Positions 24,353 through 33,880 of a DNA stretch of 64,000 nt are shown here, piece by piece. Source of the stretch: Odontocerum albicorne. Its lineage: Eukaryota > Arthropoda > Insecta > Trichoptera > Odontoceridae. Positions within the stretch are counted from its first letter, which is position 1; every line of letters begins with the position of its first letter. The stretch lies in the NCBI GenBank assembly GCA_949825065.1, contig OX463847.1, forward strand, positions 32,378,115-32,442,114, read 5' to 3'. A program made the position numbers and the translations under genes. Below the pieces are notes generated by a model that was not told the origin of the DNA, did not search any database, and was given only the letters and a program-made list of their open reading frames with translations.

Positions 24353-24470
24353 TCTGTAGCTTAGTGGTAGCTTGCTTGACTTCAAATAGCAGGGTTTGGG
24401 TACGATTCCTAATGGTGACATACAAAAAATTGGCGGTTAAATTTTATTATATCCGAAAATGTTGCCATCT
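24353..24470 (+). repeat. tRNA-like SINE head at the end of the 187-bp array
   Basis: TGTAGCTTAGTGGTAGCTTG is a good A-box/D-arm-like sequence and GGGTTTGGGTACGATTCCTA a decayed B-box region. This is the fullest tRNA-like module near the array. It is not a plausible functional tRNA because the acceptor and T-arm pairing are broken. Confidence 0.55.
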
Positions 24471-24854
24471 TTCTGATAGATGGAGAAATGCTTTTATGAC
24501 AATTAACCGGTCAGATAAACTATGTTATATTAAATAAAAATAAAACACGATGAATTCTCAATAAATATTCGTATTTCTAAATGTTTTGTGGGTTGGAAGG
24601 TTTTCGCACATATTCGTCTATTTACGTAGTAGTTTTTTTGTTTGCTCCTGTAAGTTGATACCCTTTGGCAGTTGGACGACTATTTTTTTCTAAAATGTCG
24701 CTTGAAGCTGCTTTACTAAGTAATCAGATAAATATAGGGATCTAACGTCACCTTTATAACCGGTTTGAGTTTCCTCGTGGATGAAAAATTGTTACCGGCA
24801 TTTGAAAAAGAATGCTGACTTCATATTTTAAAACACATCTGATTAAATTATCTC

Positions 24855-25330
24855 TCTAGGCGTCATCCTCATGGCTGAGGGTCGTGATCTTCATGATGAG
24901 GCCTGCAAAATATTTATCAAACTATTTTTGCCTCTGGTCAGATGTGAAGCCTCGCACAGAGTGGAGTTGGTAACTTCCTTGATATGGTCGCTTCAATGTA
25001 ACGGGGCGCGGCCTCTTAGTCTCCTACAAGAAATATTGCCCAGCATGACAATCTTTTCTAGACTTATATCATCATGGCTCCATATGTGTTCGAAGAAATG
25101 CAATACCCTTTGTTAACAAATTATGGATAGGCAAGTGTTTATATGGAGTTCCAGTAATATAAACTTATTCGTTTTCTTTTCCGTCCAAGATATTCGCAGT
25201 ATTCATCTCCAGCTCAAAATCTCGAACACGTCGATCCTTCTTCTTTCGATATACTTTATTGTCAACGTTTCAACTCCGTATAGAAATATTGAGAAAAATA
25301 ATGATTTGGCAAGTTTATTTTAATCTTTCT
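24855..25330 (-). pseudogene. Non-LTR retrotransposon tail (family T), minus strand
   Basis: Reverse-complemented, 25040-25125 reads RVLHFFEHIWSHDDISLEKI, a good match to the R-L-FFGHI-RRD-D-LEK segment near the end of RTE-like and related non-LTR polyproteins. Further upstream on that strand (25125-25330) fragments such as VYGVETLTIKY, RRRIDVFE and SWTEKK correspond to the preceding GVE-W and MWRR-L-I-WT region. Stops and shifts break it. The copy at 51220-51530 represents the same segment in plus orientation. Confidence 0.65.
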
Positions 25331-26570
25331 GGATATTCCTCGGTTTTGGAAAGTTTTGATTAGGATGGTATGTGCTTTATCTCTGTAGAGTTGCTGGAAC
25401 TAGTAACAGCTTTTTTAATATACAACACTTTATGACAATGTCAAAATCTAAAAACAGATGCAAGTCAAGGATAAGAATCAAACAATATCGATATTGAAAT
25501 AAAGCTAGGTGGGACTTGTGGCTAGGCAAGAGGCACATATGTTAGTTGGCTGAAGAGGTGGTTCAAATGGACATCGCAATCCAAAATCTGAGCAATGGGA
25601 CAAGTTTCAAAGAAAACGTGAGAATAAGTAGAATACTACTTTAAAAAATAATCACACCATAGGATCTAGGAAACATCTTGAGACAAATCCAAAACATTTT
25701 TTTGAACTGTAAACACAGATGACTGATATGATCGATTGTCTCTTACGTGTATGAGTTTAAAGTGTGAAAACTGTAGCATTTTAGCAAGCACTCTATCTTC
25801 ATAGAGCAATTCCATGACGATAAGTAGGTCAATCAATCAATTTCATTCTTCTTGAGGCAGATCTACTTCCCAGAAAATGATTTCTAAGAGGTAGAACACC
25901 AGCTGTCTCTCCTGCTGGAATTTCGTATGACAATATGTACGGGTTCTGCCCATCCTAACCATAAGATCATACCAGTACCGCCTTCTATTCCTGCTCCATC
26001 TGACTAGATCAACTGTGATGTAGGCCAGTCGGGTGTGAGAGTTTCCAGCTTAATGCAGAAAAGATAATTTCAGCGAAAAAAGGACTCTCTGAAATTAAAG
26101 GAATCTCTAAAAGCATAATAACGATTAGACTACTGACCTAGATAGTTGCGGACATAAAATAACGGGTATATTAGGAACGTTTTCGCGATAAGATTCGATA
26201 CAACAAAGTTAGACATTGGACTCTTAAGAATTGCATCCAATAAGCGATCTCCACAGATATCCAATAAAGTTTAATTGAATGGTTTTAGGTCAAGTCACAA
26301 AGCAGGGTCAACTCGAGACACCAGGGTAGGGTTAAATGGAGCTATTGAAGACAAAGCGAATGACATTAGAGACGGCTTCGGTGACATTACACGACGAATC
26401 TATCCGAATAGGTTAAAGCGCCTCTAGCGGTCATTTCCGGCCTCTCTGCCTGCTGCGTATACACGTTTTGGTTAAACCTGGGCTTAATTATTGTGGTTGC
26501 TTGTGAAGGTGTTAGCAGATGGTAGATGAATCATTAATTACAATACAGTATACACTTCATTGAACTTAAA
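25331..26570. other. Unassigned interval with GC-richer patches
   Basis: Patches at 25860-26050 and 26280-26480 are richer in G and C but carry no frame or motif that I recognise. They may be old repeat relics. Confidence 0.35.
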
Positions 26571-26577
26571 ACTAATG

Positions 26578-26890
26578 TGTTGAGTAAGATTAAGAAGAGC
26601 ACTTATATATGATTTGGGACATGTGCAACGAATGAATAAAGACTAACAAAACAATTACATAGTGCAAATGTGAGAGAACGGCGTGTAAGAGGAAAACCAA
26701 GAAAAGTATGGTTGGATCAAGTAAATTATATTTTTAAAGAAGGAAATGTAACAAGTAAGAGTAATCATAGGGGTTGATGAGAGTATGAATGTGAAAGAGA
26801 TGAAATATGTGTGTCGAGATAGGATAGCCTGACGCTCTGTCCTAACTGCTATCCCAGGAGGGAAACGGCGGGATGGCATTTATGTATGTT
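26578..26890 (+). pseudogene. Family R LINE tail, plus strand
   Basis: GTTGAGTAAGATTAAGAAGA, GGGACATGTGCAACGAATGA, AAAGTATGGTTGGATCAAGT and TGTGTCGAGATAGGATAGCC follow in family R order, ending CCAGGAGGGAAACGGCGGGA. Frameshifts and stops are present. Confidence 0.65.
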
Positions 26891-27485
26891 TAAATAAATA
26901 ATTCGTAAATATTACCCAGATCGAATGAGATCAGTGGAAAAAGTAAATTTAGATGTTTTTATATGATAAATATTGAATGACTACTATTTATTCGAGACAT
27001 TTATCGAAAAATCCAATATTGAATGGGAAATCGTTTCCATTTTATTAAGGTTTTCTTTTGAAAGGTGAATGAAGATTTTATATAGTCGAATCACGAAGAC
27101 GCAATACGGGAAAAATGAATTTGTTACGAATAGATTTAAAACATGGAAAATATACGAATTGTGCATGTGTATAGATAGCATCAATCTATAAGAAAATTAA
27201 ACCATTTTGATTTTCCCAAATAGAGAGCTTTAGGTTTTGAAAAATATTACGAAAAATGGTATAAAATGGAAAATATTACTTATTCACTGCGACACTCATT
27301 TAGTATTATTTATATGTTATTGTAGACTGTCCCATAATGTGTGAATAACTAATTATTTGATGAGTGTTGTTAACGTGTCTACAGGTATTCATATTAATAT
27401 TTTAGCACTTTCGTGTGCATATCTCTGACGGATTTATTGCTTCAAATAACTCAAGATTCAAACTCACTTATAAATTTTCATGAGA
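26891..27485. other. Unassigned AT-rich interval
   Basis: Only short frames; nothing recognised. Confidence 0.4.
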
Positions 27486-27489
27486 CCTC

Positions 27490-27790
27490 CCAAAAAGGAT
27501 TGTCTTCCTAAAGCTACACACGCTACCCATATTTCTAACCATTCCACACCACAAGACTTGCAACAGAAAAAGCTCGATCATAATACCCCGCTCTATTGTA
27601 TTGATTTGAAACAACTAATTTATTAGATGAAAATGAAATCAACCTCAAAGTTCTACTTCTCTCCGAAGGATCATCCCTCAGACATATTCGAAAGATACAA
27701 TGGAGACATCCCATTAAGGAACTTGAATACAAAAAGTTTGAAATCAATCCGTTCGCGAAACTTAAACCCAGTGTACACTTTTTAGAAGCG
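27490..27790 (-). pseudogene. Non-LTR RT C-terminal relic (family J-like)
   Basis: The minus frame 27747-27535 contains SERSRTLRLISFSSNKLV and YYDRAFSVASLVVWNG. The second matches the SFSV-A-LWN motif also present at 22200-22300, about 30 residues after an R-x-LR motif as expected. It is a short C-terminal fragment from a somewhat different lineage than the copy at 22130. Confidence 0.55.
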
Positions 27791-28127
27791 AACTAATATG
27801 GCAAGATACATTGTGCCATCGATATTTTTTTTAAATAATTATTTTCTCTTAGTGATTGATCCTTAGCAATATTGTTGGTCGAGACAGGTAGGGTTTTTAC
27901 AAAAGTAAAAAAATTTTGTAATCAGTAATGTTTGGAATTTTCTTGGATTTATCGATTTGCTCGCTTACTTCAGTTTATAATAAAATATCGAGTTTATTAA
28001 AATAATGTTAGCATACGTATGTGTTGTATCCTTTTCAGGATAACCTGTCACGTTAACATTCTATTAAATTGACCGCAGATGTGTGCAACTGAGAATTTGA
28101 CAGCAAACAATTAAAATATTATAATAA

Positions 28128-28177
28128 ATTCAGTGTCTTTATTACTCAGTGGACATTGAGCAATAAAGATACTGAAT
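28128..28177. other. Hairpin with 21-bp arms and 8-nt loop
   Basis: The left arm ATTCAGTGTCTTTATTACTC (plus A) and the right arm TGAGCAATAAAGATACTGAA (plus T) pair with two mismatches around the loop GTGGACAT. One mismatch would be a G-U pair in RNA. It may be a small fold-back repeat. Confidence 0.7.
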
Positions 28178-28284
28178 ATTGCTGCTTGTTAGAGTTGTCT
28201 TCTGCCTTCCTCCACCCACAATCCCAAACTGTATTTTTCCCATTAGATGCGTGTATATGTTGGTACCAGTTCGAACATAATTCA

Positions 28285-28395
28285 GAATTGTTTGTGCTCC
28301 CCTGATGAGGTGAAAACCTTGAAACCGGTAGGATTAGACGTTATATTGAGTACAATAAATAAGGTTTGATTAAAGAAATTACAATGTCTTGAAAC
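28285..28395 (+). repeat. Family P repeat copy, plus strand
   Basis: CCTGATGAGGTGAAAACCTT, GAAACCGGTAGGATTAG, ATAAATAAGGTTTGATTAAA and TTACAATGTC follow in family order. This copy carries an exact CTGATGA (28302-28308) followed after 12 nt by GAAAC, the two boxes of a hammerhead-type core. The stem pairing is imperfect (see findings). Confidence 0.6.
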
Positions 28396-29095
28396 GTTGA
28401 ACGTTAACGTCTCAACTATTAATATTATAAAAACTAGTACCATTTTTCGAGTACCATCGGAAATCACGACCAAAACCCGTACGTGGAAGTCAAGAATCTT
28501 ATCAATGTGTGCGAAGTAATTATTTTTTTATTAAATGTTTAATTCTGAGAGAACATACAAATTTGCCATACACGAGAAACATTAGTGATATTTCTAAACA
28601 TTAGTGATATTTCTATACCCTTATCTAAAGGGTTCGAAAAAAATATTTTTTTAACCTTTTAAGGCCAACACTCGAGCAACTTTTAAATAAAAAAAGGATT
28701 AAAAAATCGGTTTCTATCTTTAAAATAAAGCAATTCTCAGTGGAAATAGTATTTAGACTTGTAAATAAGAAAATACTTTAGTCCAATGCACACCATCGTG
28801 CATAATGAAAACAGCCGTTGAAGATTTGTCATTCGATATCACGCTTTGCGATGGCACCAGGCAACAGAATAGACTCCGCCAGCGAGCCTGTTGTCTAGTA
28901 CCGCCTCAGGGTTCGAAGCCAGAACTCACCAGATCGTGTTTTGATAATTATCTACCGCCCAGGAATTCGCTAATACTGGGTTGTCACTAAAGAGGCAGTT
29001 TTAAAATTAAGAGGTTGGATTAACAAATCTGTAATTCGTAAACGTTTTTCATGTTATCGAAATTCATATTTCATTTCAAAATATTTTTTAATTTA
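28396..29095. other. Unassigned interval with a 19-bp tandem duplication
   Basis: AAACATTAGTGATATTTCT occurs at 28578-28596 and 28597-28615. A 61-codon frame at 28805-28990 sits on a GC-richer patch with an AGGGTTCGAAGCC B-box-like motif, so it is more likely a SINE relic than a gene. Confidence 0.4.
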
Positions 29096-29099
29096 AAAC

Positions 29100-29180
29100 T
29101 TCGGTGAACAGTGCACAATACGGCGGGCTAATTATCAAGTGTCAATCTCTTCCAATCAACCATACAATTGTTTTAAGTTT
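29100..29180 (-). repeat. SINE-A body fragment
   Basis: CAATACGGCGGGCTAATTAT, CTCTTCCAATCAACCATAC and a nearby AGTGAAAAGTGG block resemble the body of SINE-A in minus orientation. The head is absent. Confidence 0.4.
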
Positions 29181-29589
29181 TCAGTGAAAAGTGGGAACTG
29201 ATGCTGTCAATTTTTAATTAATAGAATTCCATTGAATGAGGTAAATCAAAGTGAACGGATTAATCTTTGACAGTTCTATTCGTATATCGATAAAACTATC
29301 GATTTATAGTTCTATAGTGGTCTACCGTCAATTAAAATTAAATCTTAAAAAAGTGGTAAAAAATTTGTGGTTCATATACAGTCATGTAGCTAACTTTACA
29401 CACAGTTTGACGAGGCCATTGTATAGCGAAACATCTGTCACCGAGTAAACATATAAAGTATATAGAACCATTAAAGGGTTTAATTTTGATTTTCATAAGT
29501 AGAAAGCTATGTGATTCACATTACTGTTATACTCGTAGTTAAAATATACTTATCAAAATAAACAAAATAAAACAAACAACCAAAAATTT

Positions 29590-29850
29590 AACAAGGTTAT
29601 CGATGGCTAGGAGAAGGAAAAGGTGATTAGAAAAAAAGGATGATGGAAAACCATGAAATAAATGTTTTTTAATTCGCTTTTTGAAGCACGTCAACAATGG
29701 TGCGAGTCTTATATTAGCCAGAAACTGGTTTCAAAGTCATGGGCAAAAGACGAAGTGAAAAATGAAGAACGGTGAACTGGAAAAGTCAAAAGGCAATAGA
29801 ATTTCTTGTAGAAAAAAAAATCGAATAAGTGTATTGATATTTTGTCACAA
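29590..29850 (-). pseudogene. Non-LTR RT C-terminal relic (family J)
   Basis: The minus strand reads LLTFPVHRSSFFTSSFAHDF. This aligns with the GLSGSPLFFCTSSFTFHAVR region of the copy at 22130-22935, and both are followed by a KKxLKKHL-like segment. It is therefore a second, shorter copy of the same element. Confidence 0.6.
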
Positions 29851-30990
29851 GGGACCAGGAATTCAGTAACAAAGTGTTTTTCTTTTATTTCAGACATCTT
29901 TATAAAACCATTGATTTAGTAAATAAAATGTTTAAACTTACCTTATAAAATTTGAGAGAAAATATTTTGCGCGTGTTAGTTACAATTTATTACTTGCATA
30001 TAAAGTTAAATTCATGGGTTTGTGTATTACGGACGCATAAATGATTTTTAACTACTAGAAATCTGAAAACTTTTAAAAAGCTTACCCCACATACAAAATT
30101 TTAAGGTTTGAAATATAACCTCAAAATACTTAAATTTGACTGGTAGTCTAACACTCTCACTATTTTACAAGCACAATACAAAAAATAAAAGTTGAAAATA
30201 ATTGGAGCAATTTATGTTAGATAAATTGCAAAAAAAAAACAATTTATCCGAAGCTCTTATTATAATTCAAACTAATTTACATATTTTTAAATGAAATCGT
30301 GTGTTAATTTATTATTCTATAAGTATACACTAATAAACAATACAATTTATGGTAAAAAAAAATTACGAAATCAGTCGAAAGTAGCAAAACGTGTTTTCGG
30401 AAAAAATGTGATTCCATCTTTGATGTGCGACATTGACTTCGATTCGGTATACAACTATTTCAAATGCTTATCTAACTTTTTACGTAATAATAGTTTCGTT
30501 TCGAAGTGTGTGTCACTGGATCTATTTCACAATTCGCGAAATATTTTATTTGCATATATATTTCTCTTTTCGCACAGACAGAACGAAATGAGAGTAGGAC
30601 GAGTCTTGTCACGTTGGCATACTTTTTTTTCCTCGGCATCAAACAATAAAAACGGTGTTTCCTGGAAGTTATGAAAATTATCCAATTTCCTGAACCGTAT
30701 ACGAAATGTGAAACGCTTCATTGAATATAAGCATAAAATGTTTTTTTTTTAAATAATAAATAAAGTATGGGATATTTTGGATTATACCATGAAAGATTCC
30801 TCAAACATTTAATACGTACACTTTAATCAGTTTTTCATTGTCCGAATATCGCATAATACGACGTTAAGAACAAAACAAGATTCTATGATATATAATGCGA
30901 TAAGTCAATATTTTCAATATCACATGGTATCAAAAAAGTTGTACACAAATGTATAGTATATTATACAAATGATCCAAATTCGCAATTATT
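29851..30990. other. Unassigned interval with a 127-codon frame
   Basis: The plus frame 30291-30674 has mixed, not extremely AT-biased composition in its second half (FDSVYNYFKCLSNFLRNN and RVLSRWHTFFSSAS), but I see no domain, signal peptide or homologue that I know. Region 30590-30720 is also open on the minus strand. A real small gene or exon cannot be excluded but is not supported. Confidence 0.3.
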
Positions 30991-30996
30991 TAAGTA

Positions 30997-31441
30997 CAGT
31001 AGGTGTCCGCTTACCGTGATCCAGCTTACCGAGATTCCGTTTACCATGATTTTCGCATCACTGTAATTTATCTTTTGGAACATATTCAATAAAAATCAAG
31101 ATAAAGTGAGCATATTAATGATTTTTTTAATGAGATTGTTGTTTTTATATCATGGAAAAATCTACACAATCCATATCCGAAATGAAATAATTTTTGTGCA
31201 ATTTTTTTGGACCGATTTTTAGTTCAACTTATATTACATAAGTATTTGCCAAAGGAAACAAAGTGAAGTTACAATTCTTATATATTTTTTAATTTGTTTG
31301 AATAAAAATGCTTGTTTTGTTATATATATTATTACTTTGAAGTCTTCATTGCTTATTAAATCATACATCGATGTATAAAATGTTTTAGTTATGTGACGAT
31401 TATTCGGTTTCCATTAATTACGATTAGCAAAACACCTACTG
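30997..31441. mobile_element. 445-bp MITE with CAGTAGGTGT terminal repeats
   Basis: The left end is CAGTAGGTGTCCGCTTACCG and the right end, reverse-complemented, is CAGTAGGTGTTTTGCTAATC: ten exact terminal bases plus scattered matches inside. TA precedes the left end (30995-30996); the right flank is TTA, so the duplication is imperfect. The left part repeats the motif CTTACCGTGAT, then CTTACCGAGAT, then TTTACCATGAT, typical of pogo/Tigger subterminal repeats. No transposase is encoded. Confidence 0.65.
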
Positions 31442-31674
31442 TTAGCCAGTGTGGTAATTTCCGTGTAAATATTTAATTATCCATTGAAAATATATACTAC
31501 ACTTAAGTGTCGTTTACAAATCAAAGCAACATTAAAAAAAATTACTAAAAAAATTAACAGAATTTAGAACACAAACTGCGCATTATATTACCATGGTAAT
31601 ATGAATTAAAGCCATAATTATAAAAAATATAGATAAATAATTTGGTAAAATGAAAGGATAAAACTGTATGGTAT

Positions 31675-31935
31675 GTAACATACCTACATATAAATGAATA
31701 GTTATACTTGTATTTAAGAATTGTTATCTAGTTATAAGTAGTATGTAGGTGTAAATTATTTCTAAGATCTCATATATTAAGATTGAATAAATAAAATAAA
31801 ATGATATGTAGGAAAATAAGATTAAGTAAGTTCATAAATTATAACATATAATTAAGATTAGTCAAGTAATAAATTTGTATATAGGTATAGCCTTGACAAA
31901 TGTTTGTACAATAATTTACTTTGTTTAATAAAAAA
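31675..31935 (+). repeat. LINE-like 3' region (family K), plus copy
   Basis: AAGAATTGTTATCTAGTTAT, ATTATTTCTAAGATCTCATA, ATGATATGTAGGAAAATAAG and GGTATAGCCTTGACAAAT follow in order, ending in TTTAATAAAAAAAAAA. The same sequence occurs inverted at 36560-36810. The A-rich end with AATAAA suggests a polyadenylated retroelement 3' untranslated region. Confidence 0.65.
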
Positions 31936-31940
31936 AAAAG

Positions 31941-32093
31941 TTATACTTGTACATTTGACACTTAAAAATATCCTAATAAATAAAAAAAGAAGTTATACTT
32001 GTACATTTGTTATTTAAAAATATCCTAATAAATAAAAAAAAAGTTAAACTTGTACATTTGACACTTAAAAATATCCTAATAAATAAAAAAAAA
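31941..32093. repeat. ~52-bp tandem repeat, three copies
   Basis: Each unit runs AGTTATACTTGTACATTTG, a short variable piece, then TTAAAAATATCCTAATAAAT and an A run. The first begins immediately after the A-rich end of the family K copy, so the array may be a slippage or tail expansion. Confidence 0.85.
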
Positions 32094-32137
32094 TCTATGA
32101 ATTTTATGGACGAGTAATATTTGAAAAATTACGATAT

Positions 32138-32290
32138 GAACGGCGGTATAGTAAGATAAACGTTTAACACGAAGTTTCGTGTTTGATTCCGATGATTCAA
32201 GTCGTTTTTTAAAGCAGGCCTTTAAGATATTTTTGGTTGGTTGAAAGTGATTGCCATATACCCCGTCAAGTTGTAGCGTAACTAACAGAA
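32138..32290 (+). repeat. SINE-A copy, head and body
   Basis: GGCGGTATAGTAAGATAAAC (decayed A-box region) and TTCGTGTTTGATTCCGATGA (B-box region) are followed by AGGCCTTTAAGATATTTTTG, GTTGGTTGAAAGTGATTGCC and CCCCGTCAAGTTGTA. These match the body of the copy at 9172-9660. Confidence 0.6.
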
Positions 32291-32399
32291 TTTATTTATG
32301 TACATAAATAAACGGTTCAATTTACCTAATAACAAAAACGATAAAAAAAATAAAATAGGCAGTAGTGAGTGTTCAACACATTAAGATTGACAAAATATA

Positions 32400-32560
32400 A
32401 TTTTTTTAATACAATTACAACAAAAGCAATCAGAAAGCAGAAAGAAACAGGTATCAAATCGAACAATATGACATGTTACTAACACAATACGGAGACGTCC
32501 ACAGGCGCAAAGCCCGCACTGCGCAAAAAAATACAAACACAAAAAAAAAGACAAATCATT
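32400..32560 (-). repeat. Dispersed repeat D, copy 2
   Basis: The A/AC-rich run, TACTAACACAATACGG, GACGTCCACAGG and AGCCCGCACTGCGC match 6000-6190 in order. No coding part is attached. Confidence 0.45.
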
Positions 32561-33595
32561 GAAAAACAAAATACAAATTGAAAACAAAGCATAGAAGACT
32601 AATCGTAATATTAATAAAACTTCAACCTTCCATTCATTCATTTCCGTGTCCGATCCTTAATTATGAATGATACCACGCGTTTTCAGTAGAAGGCACCAGA
32701 CATCTACGAGTGTCTACAGAACTATAATAGATTACGATTATATAATTTGTTGAACATTTCTTGCGACATTTCTTTTTTGCGTATGCTAAAAAAATTGCAA
32801 CGACATTCAGCTACATCAAGACTCCTGGTTTGGAGTTACTGTAACAATTATAAGATAAACAAAAATAGAACCATTTAAGGCTGGCAGTATCAACAACTAG
32901 TGTTGCACAAGAACGAAAGTGGAGCTAAGAAACGTGCCGGTGTCGATTAAACTGGGTGCGCTGCCCAACACTAGATCAGATATCCGAACAGGTTGGCGAA
33001 GTGGTTAAACAATAGATCCTTGCTTCGAATTCTTGTGGACAAATTCTCTAACAGGTTGAACGGATTGAGAGAACATTTTTTGCTATTTTGACAAAAAATT
33101 TGAACGATTTTATTTCGTATTTTTCTAACCTTTCATTACGTACGGTATTTATTTAAGTTATGTACGTTGTTTACCTCTCGGGTACCATGGGGTCGCGAGG
33201 CAACAATACAAACTCTATCATTTTCAGTAATCTATAAAAGTACCTACTTAGACATTTCTCAGGTCATCGTCAGAGCCGTCCTCAGACATTTCTCAGGTAT
33301 CTGGACTGAACGAATATCAAATGCCCATAAAATAAACTTTAACAATCACCAAAGGGGGTGTAGCGAGATGTTACTTTGTGTACAGAACTGGCTAGTCTAA
33401 GGTCGCCTAAAAAGTATTTAACCCTTCGTCCGCTGACGTCTCGAACTCTTCCCCGTTAGGTTCAAGTAGCTGTAAGCGCAAACAGCGGCCACACCTCGGA
33501 AACTGCGTGGGCTTGTAGGTTAAATTTGGTGGAGTTGCACAGATACTGGTCCCTTCTGCTTATGAGTTTTCGCTAGTACTTTATCCCAAAATACG
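32561..33595. other. Unassigned interval with small signals
   Basis: A weak plus-strand tRNA-like head, TTGGCGAAGTGGTTAAAC (about 32993), lies here. AGACATTTCTCAGGT occurs twice at about 33250 and 33282. A GC-richer block at 33420-33560 has no recognised content. Confidence 0.35.
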
Positions 33596-33599
33596 CATT

Positions 33600-33880
33600 C
33601 CTAAGCATTGAAGAATAATAATAGCCATAAAAGATCACCGACGTGAAGTGCCAGGCTGTGGACTGATCTGGATATAAGCATTTTATCCTCTTCTTAGGCC
33701 CCTGATAAACGGGTGCTAGGGTGATAATGAAATGTATACAGCGCAACCTGGCACATTTCTTCCAGCATACCAGAAGTATTAGGACTATTTTTAATTGTAT
33801 TCGGGCACCAACGAAATCGAGACCGCAACCCCTCGGTTGGAAGTCGGGCGTCTTACCAGGCCACTGATGCCTACTATACA
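33600..33880 (-). repeat. tRNA-like SINE copy, minus strand
   Basis: The minus strand reads AGTGGCCTGGTAAGACGCCC (A-box region) and GGGGTTGCGGTCTCGATTTC (B-box region), the same arrangement as the 9172-9660 head. A different body follows, including AGAAATGTGCCAGGTTGCGC and CATTATCACCCTAGCACC. It may be a second SINE subfamily sharing the head. The 105-codon minus frame across it is incidental. Confidence 0.55.
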
